Source of the DNA: Scybalousia_A sp964639765
GTDB taxonomy: Bacteria > Bacteroidota > Bacteroidia > Bacteroidales > P3
DNA length: 59,486 bases
Reading direction: 5' to 3'
Assembly: GCA_964639765.1 (NCBI GenBank)
Contig: CAZXEN010000010.1
Location: 1-59,486, forward strand
Part shown: piece by piece, positions 51,784 to 59,486 of the stretch
Layout of the letters: the number at the start of each line of letters is the position of its first letter
Numbering within the stretch: position 1 is the first letter of the stretch
Notes under the pieces: model-generated
The model's input: the letters and a program-made list of their open reading frames with translations, nothing else
The model's database searches: none
Told to the model about the DNA's origin: nothing
Translations under genes and position numbers: made by a program

Positions 51784-51822
51784 AAAAACCACCTTTATAC
51801 GATAAATAAAGGTGGAAAAAAA
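51784..51822. terminator. terminator of the Omp28-like gene
   Basis: CCACCTTTAT pairs with ATAAAGGTGG around a seven-base loop, with A-rich flanks on one side and T-rich on the other in both readings. It follows the Omp28-like gene on the reverse strand. Confidence 0.82.
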
Positions 51823-51842
51823 TTAAAAATTATGATAACAAG

Positions 51843-53642
51843 TTATTTACTGATGCTTAATCTATTGCTTACTATTCCGTTATTTGTAACAATGCGTACA
51901 AAATATACTCCGTTTGAAAGAGTTGATGTGTTGATGTCTATGCTGTTGTCTCCAGAAGTAAGACTATATTCGCCCAAATTCATAACTTCTCTGCCCATAA
52001 TATCTATAACAGAAATATTTGCTTTGTCTGCTCTGTTAAGATTTACAGAAAGAATGGTATTGTTTTGAGCAGGGTTAGGATAAAGTATGGACTGTGCTAT
52101 GTTTCCGTTAGTCTGGTTGATACCTGTCTCAACATCTGAAACATAGAAGTCTATTGTTTCTCCAGAACCAAACTTTCCGTTGGAAGTATATAAAGTTCCG
52201 CCTGCTGCATTTTTGATAGAGTAATTGCCGGAACCTTGAGAGTTGTTGATACCATCGCCTGCTGCATCCACTATTGTAAACAAATAGCAACCTTCTGAAG
52301 GAACCCGCAGTTCAACAGTATCTCTTCTGATAGCACCGTCTGCATAATTACCTCCTTGAAGAACAACGTTGTCATTTAAATCAGACACATACCATGAAAC
52401 TTCACTTCCTTTCTTGTCTGTCTTTAAATAGAAATAAGGATAGCCTGAAGACTGTCTGGTTGCAGCTTTTGTGTGATTAGCAGAGAAACTGTTTCCGCTG
52501 TAAGCTTCACCATTTATTGCAGTTATATCTACAGTATATTGGTTGGAAGCTCCAAGTGTGGCAGCTATTTCTCCAAAATCTATTGTTGTAGTTTGAAACG
52601 TTCCAAGTTCTTCATTAACTGTCAATGTCCTGCTGTCATTTGTAACATTGTTTGTACAAGTTGCAGTCAAAGATGTTATTGTTTCTCCGACATTTTTTAC
52701 ATTTGCATATACATGCACAGCTTCTTTGCAACCCAATGGGTCTACGAAATCAAGAGAAGAAACTGATGCATTATGTCCATCAATATTGATGTATGTAGGT
52801 TCAACACTTACTCCTGTATATATATTAGGGGAAGTCAAAGAAGAGCATCCTGTCTGATTAAGATCTGCAACAAATACAGCAAGGTTCATATCTTCCATAA
52901 CAATATTTACATCACCTATCACCTCAGGAAGAGTGTAGGTAAAATCTCTTGAAACGAATGTACCAGCCGGAATTACACCATCAGTGTTTGCAGCAATGGT
53001 TTCACCCCATTGTCCTGTGATAAGGTCTCTAAGCATATGCATGTGCATATATTGACCATCTGATGTTATTTGAGAAGCATTTGCATTTTCGTAGTTTGCT
53101 TGTGGTCCTTTAATATTGTCTTGCAAAAGGGCAACATTAAGACTGCTGCCTGCCTGATTAACTGCAGCGGTGTAATAAACTTCCACGTGAATAGTCATAA
53201 TACGTGTCAGAACATCCAATTCTGCAGTTGCCGCAACATTCACAGGAGATACTGTATTAATCAATGTATAAGCATCAGAATTAACATTGACATTATTGGA
53301 ATAGTAATTTACTACTTTACAGTTACTGTTGGTCTTTCTGTTCATAGTGAAAGCAGGATAGCCTGAAAGGTTGGTTTGAGCTGCAAGAGCATCACCCCAT
53401 TGTGTGGTATATCTTGCAGCATAAACACCTTGGTGAATATTTATGATTACGGTCCCAGGATAATAGCCCGCTATTTCACCAAGCCACTCGTGTCCTACAG
53501 GACAATATCCACAATTGACACCTGTATATTCTTCAAAAACAAGGTGTCTGTTCTGTACAGCAGTGCTTACTATTGTTGGAGTTTGAGCAAACAATGTGAA
53601 AGCAAGCACGCTCAATGCCATAGATAAAAATAATTTCTTCAT
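51843..53642 (-). CDS. Omp28-like secreted protein with T9SS type A sorting domain
   Basis: A 599-residue exported protein with signal peptide MKKLFLSMALSVLAFTLFAQ. A thioredoxin-fold Omp28-type region carries a CxxC at C44/C47 (EEYTGVNCGYCPVGHEWLGE). A beta-sandwich region follows, and the T9SS domain ends the chain (LYPNPAQNNTILSVN, then GVYFVRIVTNNGIVSNRLSI). Omp28-like proteins are surface or outer-membrane proteins of Bacteroidota with unknown activity; the CxxC suggests redox or a structural disulfide. Monocistronic with its own terminator. Confidence 0.9.
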   Translation of the reverse strand: MKKLFLSMALSVLAFTLFAQTPTIVSTAVQNRHLVFEEYTGVNCGYCPVGHEWLGEIAGYYPGTVIINIHQGVYAARYTTQWGDALAAQTNLSGYPAFTMNRKTNSNCKVVNYYSNNVNVNSDAYTLINTVSPVNVAATAELDVLTRIMTIHVEVYYTAAVNQAGSSLNVALLQDNIKGPQANYENANASQITSDGQYMHMHMLRDLITGQWGETIAANTDGVIPAGTFVSRDFTYTLPEVIGDVNIVMEDMNLAVFVADLNQTGCSSLTSPNIYTGVSVEPTYINIDGHNASVSSLDFVDPLGCKEAVHVYANVKNVGETITSLTATCTNNVTNDSRTLTVNEELGTFQTTTIDFGEIAATLGASNQYTVDITAINGEAYSGNSFSANHTKAATRQSSGYPYFYLKTDKKGSEVSWYVSDLNDNVVLQGGNYADGAIRRDTVELRVPSEGCYLFTIVDAAGDGINNSQGSGNYSIKNAAGGTLYTSNGKFGSGETIDFYVSDVETGINQTNGNIAQSILYPNPAQNNTILSVNLNRADKANISVIDIMGREVMNLGEYSLTSGDNSIDINTSTLSNGVYFVRIVTNNGIVSNRLSISK

Positions 53643-53696
53643 GTAAAAAAGTTTTTTAGATATTTTTAATTAAATAATTATTTAAATTTCAAAGTA

Positions 53697-53704
53697 CAAA
53701 GATA
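53697..53704 (-). promoter_or_regulatory. -7 element upstream of the Omp28-like gene
   Basis: TATCTTTG on the reverse strand, 55 bases before the start codon. No clear -33. Confidence 0.45.
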
Positions 53705-53777
53705 ACACTTTTTCTTCTAATAGATACTTTTTTTCGTAAATTTTTGAATAGTTTGTTAAAAAATGGAATAAAAATTG

Positions 53778-53785
53778 TAATTTTG
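53778..53785 (+). promoter_or_regulatory. -7 element upstream of an exported-protein gene
   Basis: TAATTTTG, 43 bases before the start codon. A TTTG lies 22 bases upstream, slightly far for a -33. Confidence 0.5.
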
Positions 53786-53827
53786 CTTCTTGGAAATTAG
53801 TATTAAATCAAATTATAAGAAAAAGAA

Positions 53828-54550
53828 ATGAAAAAACTGGTTTTAAACATAGGAGTTTTAGCTCTTATTATTATGTTTGGCTTCTCAGCAATGGCACAAC
53901 AGGGAAAATGGGCAGGCTTGGTGAAATATAAACTTACATGGACAGGAAACGTACCTCAAGGTATGCCTACAGAATGGGAAGTAAAAGTGTTTGAAAACCT
54001 TTGCGGTCAAGTGGATTTAGCTACTTTAGGTTTGGGAAAGAACATAGCCAATTCAAACAATAATATTGTTATGACATTGTTTGACTTTTCTATGTTGCCG
54101 GATGAAGGACCATACGAAGGAATGTCTGGAAAATGGTATGTGAAAACAAAATTCACAGACGACAAGCTAAAAGAAATGCTTAAGGATACAAAGTATGAAT
54201 ATACAGGAAACAAAAAAGAGATAGCTGGTATTCAATGCGAAGAAGTTCTTGCCATATTTAAAGATGCAGATGGGGAAGAAGTGAAAGAAACCATCTATGT
54301 TACAAAAGAATTAGGACCAAAAATGGACCTTACTACTTATCCTGGCTTGGATGCTTTTCCTATGGAGTATCCTGTAAAGTTCTCTGAAGACCTATCTGTT
54401 ACTTTTACTGCCTCCGAACTGCTAAAAGGCAAGGTAAAAGATACAGACCTTATGCTTGAGTCCGGCTATGAAGAAATAAGTCAAGAAGATTTGAATGAAA
54501 TGCTTGGAGTCTTGTTCGGCGGTGGCGGAGAAGACGAAGAGGATATGTAA
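53828..54550 (+). CDS. exported protein of unknown function (DUF4412-like)
   Basis: A 240-residue protein with a signal peptide (MKKLVLNIGVLALIIMFGFSAMAQ). The mature region is beta-rich (GLVKYKLTWTGNVPQGMP; MSGKWYVKTKFTD; YEYTGNKKEIAGIQCEEVLA) and ends in a very acidic tail with GGGGEDEED. The pattern 'GNKKEIAGIQCEEVL...YVTKELG' is like DUF4412/GLPGLI-type Bacteroidota envelope proteins, seen by eye only. Role unknown. It is followed by a perfect 13-bp palindrome before ftsK. Confidence 0.7.
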   Translation: MKKLVLNIGVLALIIMFGFSAMAQQGKWAGLVKYKLTWTGNVPQGMPTEWEVKVFENLCGQVDLATLGLGKNIANSNNNIVMTLFDFSMLPDEGPYEGMSGKWYVKTKFTDDKLKEMLKDTKYEYTGNKKEIAGIQCEEVLAIFKDADGEEVKETIYVTKELGPKMDLTTYPGLDAFPMEYPVKFSEDLSVTFTASELLKGKVKDTDLMLESGYEEISQEDLNEMLGVLFGGGGEDEEDM

Positions 54551-54564
54551 AATATAATTTGTTT

Positions 54565-54601
54565 AAGGACTTCAAAGGAACAAGTTTTCTTTGAAGTCCT
54601 T
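54565..54601. repeat. perfect 13-bp inverted repeat upstream of ftsK
   Basis: AAGGACTTCAAAG and its complement are separated by 11 bases. Neither side carries a real T-run, so this is a poor intrinsic terminator despite its position between two co-directional genes; it could be a processing or regulatory hairpin. It ends 17 bases before the ftsK start codon. Confidence 0.6.
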
Positions 54602-54618
54602 AGATAAAAGAAAAAACA

Positions 54619-57246
54619 ATGACCAACAAAACAAAGACTACAAAAAAGAAAACTACTACAAAGAAAGCTAAACAACCAAAGCAGAAATCGGAGAGTATAT
54701 TTTCTTTAATCAAGCGTGGCATCCACTCTGAACAGTTTCCAAGAATGGTTGCCGTGTGTCTGTTTGTGTTTGTGGTATTTTGTTTTATATCATTTGTTTC
54801 TTTTTTTGCCACATGGTTTTCTGATTATTCACTTGTAGAAAACATCACCCCTTATTCACTTCTCACCAAAGCAGACGATATCCATAACTGGTGCGGGAAT
54901 TTAGGAGCATTTACGGCATACGTATTCGTAAGATACACTTTCGGAATAGGTTCTTTGGGAATATTTGTCATACTTGCCCTTATAGGTTTAAGACTGTTTG
55001 ACGTAAAAATCAACAGATTTGCTCGCTGGATAGTAGGTACTATGCTGATAATGTTGTGGGTGTCTTGTATCTTTGGCTTTGTTGTAGAAGGTTGCGGAGT
55101 ACAGAAAATGGAAGACTTCGCCGGCAATGTAGGAATAGCAATAAACAGTATCTTGTGTAGGTATATAAGCATAGTAGGCTGCGTTTTATTACACATTGCT
55201 TTTACTCTTATCATTCCTATGGTTGTATTCAATGTAAAATATTCTTCGCTTGCCCAGTCCATATCAAAGATTAGAAACAGAGAAGAAGATGATGAAACAG
55301 AAGACAAGAAGAATACAGACAATCAAAAAGTTATTGCCGCTGCTGAAAAGATAAATCTGGAAAGAGGCTATAGAGAAAAAGATGTTTTTGAACCAGCAAA
55401 GGACGTAACAGACAACATACAAGAAGAGGAAAAAGAAGAGGGAAGATTAACCATAAAACATAAACAGAACTTAGAAGATTTTGAGAAAAAAGACGATACT
55501 GACAACCCAGACAAACTGTCCGAAGAAGAAATCAACAGAGTAACGACTTTCACAGTAAAAAGAGACGGAAAGACTATCACTCTTGAAGACGATGAAGACA
55601 AAGAAACTATCTCAGAAAAACAGCAGGACGATATACCATTCACGATAAAGAATACAGAAGAAAAAGAAAATCTTGTCAATGAAGAGGATGACCAAGAGGA
55701 AGAAAAACAGGAACATTACGGCATAGAAGAGCCTTTTGATCCTCACTTGGAACTAAGCAATTTCATTACTCCATCGACAGAATTTCTAACAGATTATGAC
55801 AAGAAAAACAAAATAGTAAGCGAAACAGAACTGCTGTCAAACAACCGCAAAATCATAGAAACCCTGAAAAATTATGGTATTGCTATCACAAGCATAGAAG
55901 CAACACCGGGACCAACGGTAACACTTTATGAAATAGTGCCTGCCCCGGGTATAAGAATTGCAAAGATAAGAGGCTTGGCAGATGACATAGCTTTGAGTTT
56001 GGCTGCTTTGGGAATAAGAATTATTGCTCCAATACCAGGTAAAGGAACCATAGGTATAGAAGTGCCTAATTCAAATCCTCAGATTGTTTCCATGAAATCT
56101 ATGATAGAGTCAGAGGAATTCCAAAACAGCAAAGCAGAACTCCCTATAGTAATAGGCAAGACAATAGAGAACAAACCTTTTGTTACAGATTTGGCAAAAT
56201 CTCCTCACCTCCTTATGGCAGGAGCAACAGGACAAGGAAAGTCTGTTGGATTAAACGCTATTGTAACCTCACTACTTTATAAAAAGCACCCATCTGAACT
56301 TAAATTTGTATTTGTAGACCCTAAAAAAGTGGAACTGTCTCTTTATTCCAACCTTGAACGACATTATCTTGCGAAGATTCCTTGCGAAGACGAGGCTGTG
56401 ATAACAGATGTAGGAGCTGTGGAAAAGACTTTGCGATCTTTATGTGTTCTTATGGACCAACGATATAATCTTCTAAAGGATGCACAATGCAAGAAAATCA
56501 CAGAATACAATGAAAAGTTTCTTGCAAGACGTATCCCTATGAGAGACGGACACGAATATATGCCTTACATTGTTGTGGTTATAGATGAGTTTGCAGACCT
56601 TATAATGACTGCAGGCAAGAGAATAGAGGAGCCTATATGCCGTCTGGCACAATTAGCCCGTGCTGTGGGAATACATCTTATCATAGCAACACAAAGACCA
56701 AGTGTAGATATTATCACAGGCAAGATAAAAGCAAACTTCCCTGCTCGTGCTGCTTTTAAAACAAGTAGTATGGTGGATTCCAAGACAATTCTTGACACTC
56801 CTGGAGCAGAACAACTGATAGGAAGAGGTGATATGCTGTTCTCTGCAAGCGGAAAACTGACTCGTCTGCAATGCGCTTTAATAGATACCCCTGAAATAGA
56901 AAGTCTTGTACAAGCTATTTGTGAACAACAAGGATATCCAGAGTGCTTTGAACTGCCTGAGCCTCCAATAGAAGATGCTGGAGAACACGATGTGCCGGAT
57001 ATTTCCAATGGAAAGTTAGACCCGCTGTTTGAAGATGCAGCTATCTGCATTGTAGATACTCAGCATGGAAGCACCTCTACTCTTCAACGTAAATTTGCAA
57101 TAGGATACAACCGTGCAGGAAAAATAGTAGACCAACTGGAAGCTGCCGGCATAGTAGGCCCTTTTAGGGGAAGTAAACCAAGAGAAGTCCTTGTACAGTC
57201 AAGAGATCAACTGGATGCTATCTTGGAACAAGTCTTAAACAGATAA
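54619..57246 (+). CDS. ftsK: DNA translocase FtsK
   Basis: FtsK pumps chromosomal DNA through the division septum and activates dimer resolution. An N-terminal Lys/Thr-rich segment leads four to five transmembrane helices (about residues 40-205) and a long acidic linker to about residue 380. The RecA-like motor has Walker A GATGQGKS at 535-542 and Walker B VVVIDEFADL with D656-E657, plus RLAQLARAVGIHLIIATQRP. The C-terminal gamma domain (about the last 65 residues, STSTLQRKFAIGYNRAGKI) recognises chromosome-orienting sequences. At 875 residues it is complete. recA follows after 21 bases. Confidence 0.96.
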   Translation: MTNKTKTTKKKTTTKKAKQPKQKSESIFSLIKRGIHSEQFPRMVAVCLFVFVVFCFISFVSFFATWFSDYSLVENITPYSLLTKADDIHNWCGNLGAFTAYVFVRYTFGIGSLGIFVILALIGLRLFDVKINRFARWIVGTMLIMLWVSCIFGFVVEGCGVQKMEDFAGNVGIAINSILCRYISIVGCVLLHIAFTLIIPMVVFNVKYSSLAQSISKIRNREEDDETEDKKNTDNQKVIAAAEKINLERGYREKDVFEPAKDVTDNIQEEEKEEGRLTIKHKQNLEDFEKKDDTDNPDKLSEEEINRVTTFTVKRDGKTITLEDDEDKETISEKQQDDIPFTIKNTEEKENLVNEEDDQEEEKQEHYGIEEPFDPHLELSNFITPSTEFLTDYDKKNKIVSETELLSNNRKIIETLKNYGIAITSIEATPGPTVTLYEIVPAPGIRIAKIRGLADDIALSLAALGIRIIAPIPGKGTIGIEVPNSNPQIVSMKSMIESEEFQNSKAELPIVIGKTIENKPFVTDLAKSPHLLMAGATGQGKSVGLNAIVTSLLYKKHPSELKFVFVDPKKVELSLYSNLERHYLAKIPCEDEAVITDVGAVEKTLRSLCVLMDQRYNLLKDAQCKKITEYNEKFLARRIPMRDGHEYMPYIVVVIDEFADLIMTAGKRIEEPICRLAQLARAVGIHLIIATQRPSVDIITGKIKANFPARAAFKTSSMVDSKTILDTPGAEQLIGRGDMLFSASGKLTRLQCALIDTPEIESLVQAICEQQGYPECFELPEPPIEDAGEHDVPDISNGKLDPLFEDAAICIVDTQHGSTSTLQRKFAIGYNRAGKIVDQLEAAGIVGPFRGSKPREVLVQSRDQLDAILEQVLNR

Positions 57247-57267
57247 TTAATAATAAAGATATAATAT

Positions 57268-58284
57268 ATGGCAAAAGAACAAAACACTGAGAATGTGGAA
57301 AAAATGGAGAAACTTAAGGTTCTTCAAGCTGCATTAAGTAAGATAGAAAAAAGTTATGGAAAAGGTTCCGTAATGAAACTTGGCGATAAAACCATTCAAC
57401 AAGTAGATGTAATAAAAACAGGCAGTCTCTCTTTGGACATAGCTCTTGGAGTTGGTGGCTTGCCAAAAGGAAGAATAGTAGAAATCTATGGACCAGAATC
57501 TTCTGGTAAGACTACTCTTGCTATTCACTGTATAGCAGAAGCACAAAAAAACGGAGGCATTGCTGCATTTATTGATGCAGAACATGCTTTTGACAGTGTA
57601 TATGCTCAGAAACTTGGAGTAGAAGTAGATAATCTTTATATCTCCCAACCAGATAATGGTGAACAAGCTTTGGAAATAGCAGAAAACCTTATCTCCTCTG
57701 GTGCGATAGATATAATAGTCATAGATTCTGTTGCCGCTCTTACTCCGAAAAGTGAGATAGACGGAGAAATGGGAGAAAGTAAAATGGGATTGCAGGCACG
57801 TTTGATGTCTCAGGCTCTTAGAAAGATGACTTCTACTATCAGCAAAACAAAATGTTGCTGTATATTTATCAACCAATTGAGAGATAAGATTGGTGTAATG
57901 TATGGCAATCCTGAAACAACAACAGGAGGTAATGCTTTAAAATTCTACTCTTCCGTCCGCTTGGACATAAGAAAGATACAAACTCTAAAGGAGGGCGACA
58001 AACCTTATGGCAATCGTGTAAGGGTAAAGATAGTAAAGAACAAAGTTGCTCCGCCTTTCAAACAAGTAGAGTTTGATTTGCTGTTTGGAGAAGGTATCTC
58101 CAAATTGGGAGAAATCATAGATGTTGCTGTAGAAAACGATATAATAAAGAAAAGCGGTTCTTGGTTCTCGTATGGTGATACAAAGATTGGACAGGGAAGA
58201 GATTCCGTTAAACAACTTCTACAAGATAATCCGGAATTGGAACAGGAGATAGAAGAAAAGGTAAGAGAAATACTTTTGCAATAA
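57268..58284 (+). CDS. recA: recombinase RecA
   Basis: RecA forms filaments on single-stranded DNA for homologous recombination and the SOS response. Walker A GPESSGKTT is at residues 75-83. VIDSVAALTPKSEIDGEMGE (Walker B and loop L1), MSQALRKMTSTISKTKCCCIFINQLR and GNPETTTGGNALKFYSSVRL (loop L2) match the family. The 338-residue length is normal, with a short C-terminal tail. No LexA box is obvious upstream. It is in line with ftsK and ends at a strong terminator. Confidence 0.98.
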   Translation: MAKEQNTENVEKMEKLKVLQAALSKIEKSYGKGSVMKLGDKTIQQVDVIKTGSLSLDIALGVGGLPKGRIVEIYGPESSGKTTLAIHCIAEAQKNGGIAAFIDAEHAFDSVYAQKLGVEVDNLYISQPDNGEQALEIAENLISSGAIDIIVIDSVAALTPKSEIDGEMGESKMGLQARLMSQALRKMTSTISKTKCCCIFINQLRDKIGVMYGNPETTTGGNALKFYSSVRLDIRKIQTLKEGDKPYGNRVRVKIVKNKVAPPFKQVEFDLLFGEGISKLGEIIDVAVENDIIKKSGSWFSYGDTKIGQGRDSVKQLLQDNPELEQEIEEKVREILLQ

Positions 58285-58305
58285 CAATAAAACAAATAAC
58301 AAAAG

Positions 58306-58341
58306 AAAAGCCGTTTTACAATGAGTAGAACGGCTTTTTTT
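58306..58341 (+). terminator. intrinsic terminator after recA
   Basis: AAAAGCCGTT, one mismatch and TAC pair with GTA and AACGGCTTTT, followed by T-rich sequence. Confidence 0.87.
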
Positions 58342-58342
58342 A

Positions 58343-59149
58343 TTATGCTGCTTGAGCTATTTCTTTTTCTTTCTTTTTCTTTGGTGGTGGAGGAACAATC
58401 ATATCTATAATCTTTCCTTCTATATAGACAAGGATTATTGAATATATAGGGAAACGGAAATCGTGATTGATTAGGAAAGAAGTACAAGAAATAGTTGTAT
58501 CCACAATAATTACAAGAGTTCCAAGGGAAATATTAGTATATTTATGTATAATCATTGAAATAATATCACTTCCTCCTGAAGTTGCACCAGCCTTAAATAT
58601 CATACCAATACCAATACCATAGATAACACCGGCAATAACAGTATTAAGCATATAATCAGGCATAAACCAGAAAGGTTTCATCCCCAAATTTTCTCTTTCT
58701 ACTTTCAAGAACATATTGGAAGCCCAAGAATATTCTCCATCTTTTAGAGATGCTGTAGGATCTTGGTTAAATAATTCACCTATTTTTATAACCGGTTCAT
58801 AAGCAAGATGAACTTCTACAAGCCATATAACGAGAAAACTTACAACAACAGAAAGCATCGTCTTAATACCGAATTTAGGCCCAAGAACAATGAATCCTAT
58901 AATAAATAAAGGAATGTTCATTGCATAATAATAGTAAGAAACCTTCCAAGGGAATAGAACATTTAGTACATTTGACAATCCGCCAACGCCCCCCGGTGCA
59001 AGATTGTATGGATATGCAAAAATAATATCTGCTCCGACATACAATGCTGTTCCTATTATTATGAACAGATACGATTTAAAAAACTCTTTGGAACCAAATT
59101 TTTCTGATCCCTCCTGTGTTAACCAGGTTTTCCATTTGCTGTTTGCCAT
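58343..59149 (-). CDS. YitT-family membrane protein lacking the C-terminal DUF2179 domain
   Basis: The chain has five to six transmembrane helices, with the YitT (DUF161) signature YPYNLAPGGVGGLSNVL near the N-terminus and GIGMIFKAGATSGGSDIISM later. In typical relatives the last helix is followed by a DUF2179 cytoplasmic domain of about 80 residues. Here IEGKIIDMI runs straight into VPPPPKKKKEKEIAQAA and stops. I start at MANSKWKTW; the frame stays open 51 codons upstream, but that stretch crosses the promoter and lacks family similarity. Transport role unknown. Confidence 0.87.
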   Translation of the reverse strand: MANSKWKTWLTQEGSEKFGSKEFFKSYLFIIIGTALYVGADIIFAYPYNLAPGGVGGLSNVLNVLFPWKVSYYYYAMNIPLFIIGFIVLGPKFGIKTMLSVVVSFLVIWLVEVHLAYEPVIKIGELFNQDPTASLKDGEYSWASNMFLKVERENLGMKPFWFMPDYMLNTVIAGVIYGIGIGMIFKAGATSGGSDIISMIIHKYTNISLGTLVIIVDTTISCTSFLINHDFRFPIYSIILVYIEGKIIDMIVPPPPKKKKEKEIAQAA

Positions 59150-59222
59150 TTCTATCTTTTTATATTTGTTATTAATTAATTTTCTTTTACTCCTGAAGTT
59201 TTTCTCTTCTGAAATGAGTTTG

Positions 59223-59253
59223 CAAAGATACTCCTTTTTTATTATATGGCAAA
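59223..59253 (-). promoter_or_regulatory. Bacteroidota-type promoter for the YitT-family gene
   Basis: On the reverse strand TTTG and TATCTTTG are separated by 19 bases, a full match to the consensus. It lies about 74 bases upstream of the chosen start and inside the longer frame, supporting the shorter protein. Confidence 0.72.
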
Positions 59254-59336
59254 TTATTATCCCTAATATTTTATACAAGAGTCTCCATTTGCAATTACAC
59301 AAGAAATATATAAATTTTGTTACACTTGTTGAAAAT

Positions 59337-59372
59337 AAAAAAGCCCATTCATCAAATGAACAGGCTTTTGTT
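59337..59372 (-). terminator. terminator after the right-edge gene
   Basis: AAAAGCC and TTCAT pair with ATGAA and GGCTTTT, with a two-base internal loop (CA/CA) in the stem, then T-rich sequence on the reverse strand. Confidence 0.72.
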
Positions 59373-59391
59373 TTATAGAAGAAATATGCAA

Positions 59392-59486
59392 TTATTCTGC
59401 CTTTGGAGTTTCTTCTGTTGCTGTTTCAGTAGCAGGTTCTTTTGTAATGTTTTTCTGTCTTTGTGAAGAATGGCAAGCTTTTTTAT
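59392..59486 (-). CDS. 3' end of a small Thr/Glu-rich protein, start outside the window
   Basis: The last 30 codons of a reverse-strand gene are visible: KKACHSSQRQKNITKEP, then ATETATEETPKAE and a stop. The Thr/Glu/Pro-rich end and nearby terminator recall the small lipoprotein gene at the left of the window. The cysteine near the visible start could be a lipobox cysteine, but the preceding residues are lysines, so this is unlikely in that frame. Supported by the terminator directly after the stop; otherwise function unknown. Confidence 0.5.
   Translation of the reverse strand, partial: KKACHSSQRQKNITKEPATETATEETPKAE

Noticed and set aside
51262..52068. 268-codon forward-strand frame opposite folE and the Omp28-like gene
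   Set aside because: It lies antisense to two well-supported genes and crosses a terminator hairpin; the translation has no domain-like features.
57334..57876. 180-codon reverse-strand frame inside recA
   Set aside because: Fully antisense to recA, a highly conserved gene; codon content looks like a shadow frame.
59150..59302. N-terminal extension of the YitT-family protein by 51 codons
   Set aside because: It spans a full -33/-7 promoter match and has no family similarity.

Overview
The window looks like chromosomal DNA of an anaerobic, low-GC member of the Bacteroidota, most likely order Bacteroidales. Reasons: many start sites lie behind the Bacteroidota -7 element TAnnTTTG, often with a TTG/TTTG about 19 bases upstream; three large secreted proteins end in a type IX secretion (T9SS) sorting domain; there is a four-subunit 2-oxoacid:ferredoxin oxidoreductase operon; and lineage-typical families are present (DUF3127, Omp28-like, PASTA protein, BspA-type leucine-rich repeats). 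No phage, insertion sequence, CRISPR array or rRNA operon is visible.

Layout. 0-6 kb: tRNA-Phe (cut by the left edge), queE, a tiny lipoprotein, an S9 peptidase, a DUF3127 protein with an SSB-like tail, tsaB-trmB, tRNA-Leu and tRNA-Gly. 6-13.7 kb: manA-mutS, then nnrD-ruvC converging on dnaG. 13.8-20.3 kb: a LysE-type exporter, a Wzx/MATE-like flippase, and a reverse-strand cluster of a YugP-like metallopeptidase, a PASTA protein, a T9SS cargo protein and recR. 20.3-27.1 kb: hutH, then a probable operon of M20 amidohydrolase, phospholipase D-like protein, sigma-54 activator and aroA, followed by tRNA-Thr and tRNA-Lys. 27.2-32.2 kb: a fused MurL-MurD protein, a 1-kb non-coding stretch with a decayed MNT/HEPN pair and repeats, tRNA-Val, and an FtsX/LolC-type permease. 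32.3-37.5 kb: mnmG, a DegT/DnrJ aminotransferase, a YihY/BrkB membrane protein and nadC. 37.5-42.8 kb: a 1412-residue M6-type secreted metalloprotease and a secreted formylglycine-generating-enzyme-fold protein whose 3' end looks like a diversity-generating-retroelement variable repeat. 42.9-45.7 kb: the oxidoreductase operon. 45.7-54.6 kb: small exported proteins, a conserved unknown with gmk, pheS, a lipoprotein plus leucine-rich-repeat pair, folE, an Omp28-like T9SS protein and an exported unknown. 54.6-59.5 kb: ftsK, recA, a YitT-family protein lacking its usual C-terminal domain, and the 3' end of a small gene.

Most genes are housekeeping: genome maintenance (mutS, ruvC, recR, dnaG, recA, ftsK), tRNA biology (tsaB, trmB, mnmG, queE, pheS, tRNAs), cofactors (nadC, folE, nnrD), and envelope and export functions. 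Three things stand out. First, the MurL-MurD fusion implies that D-glutamate enters peptidoglycan by epimerising the UDP-MurNAc-dipeptide instead of by glutamate racemase. Second, the GC-rich 3' end of the secreted formylglycine-enzyme-fold gene has the codon pattern of a retroelement-diversified target. Third, a family of AT-rich intergenic hairpins is scattered through the window, built from shared words that include an exact 28-base match between two loci 11 kb apart.
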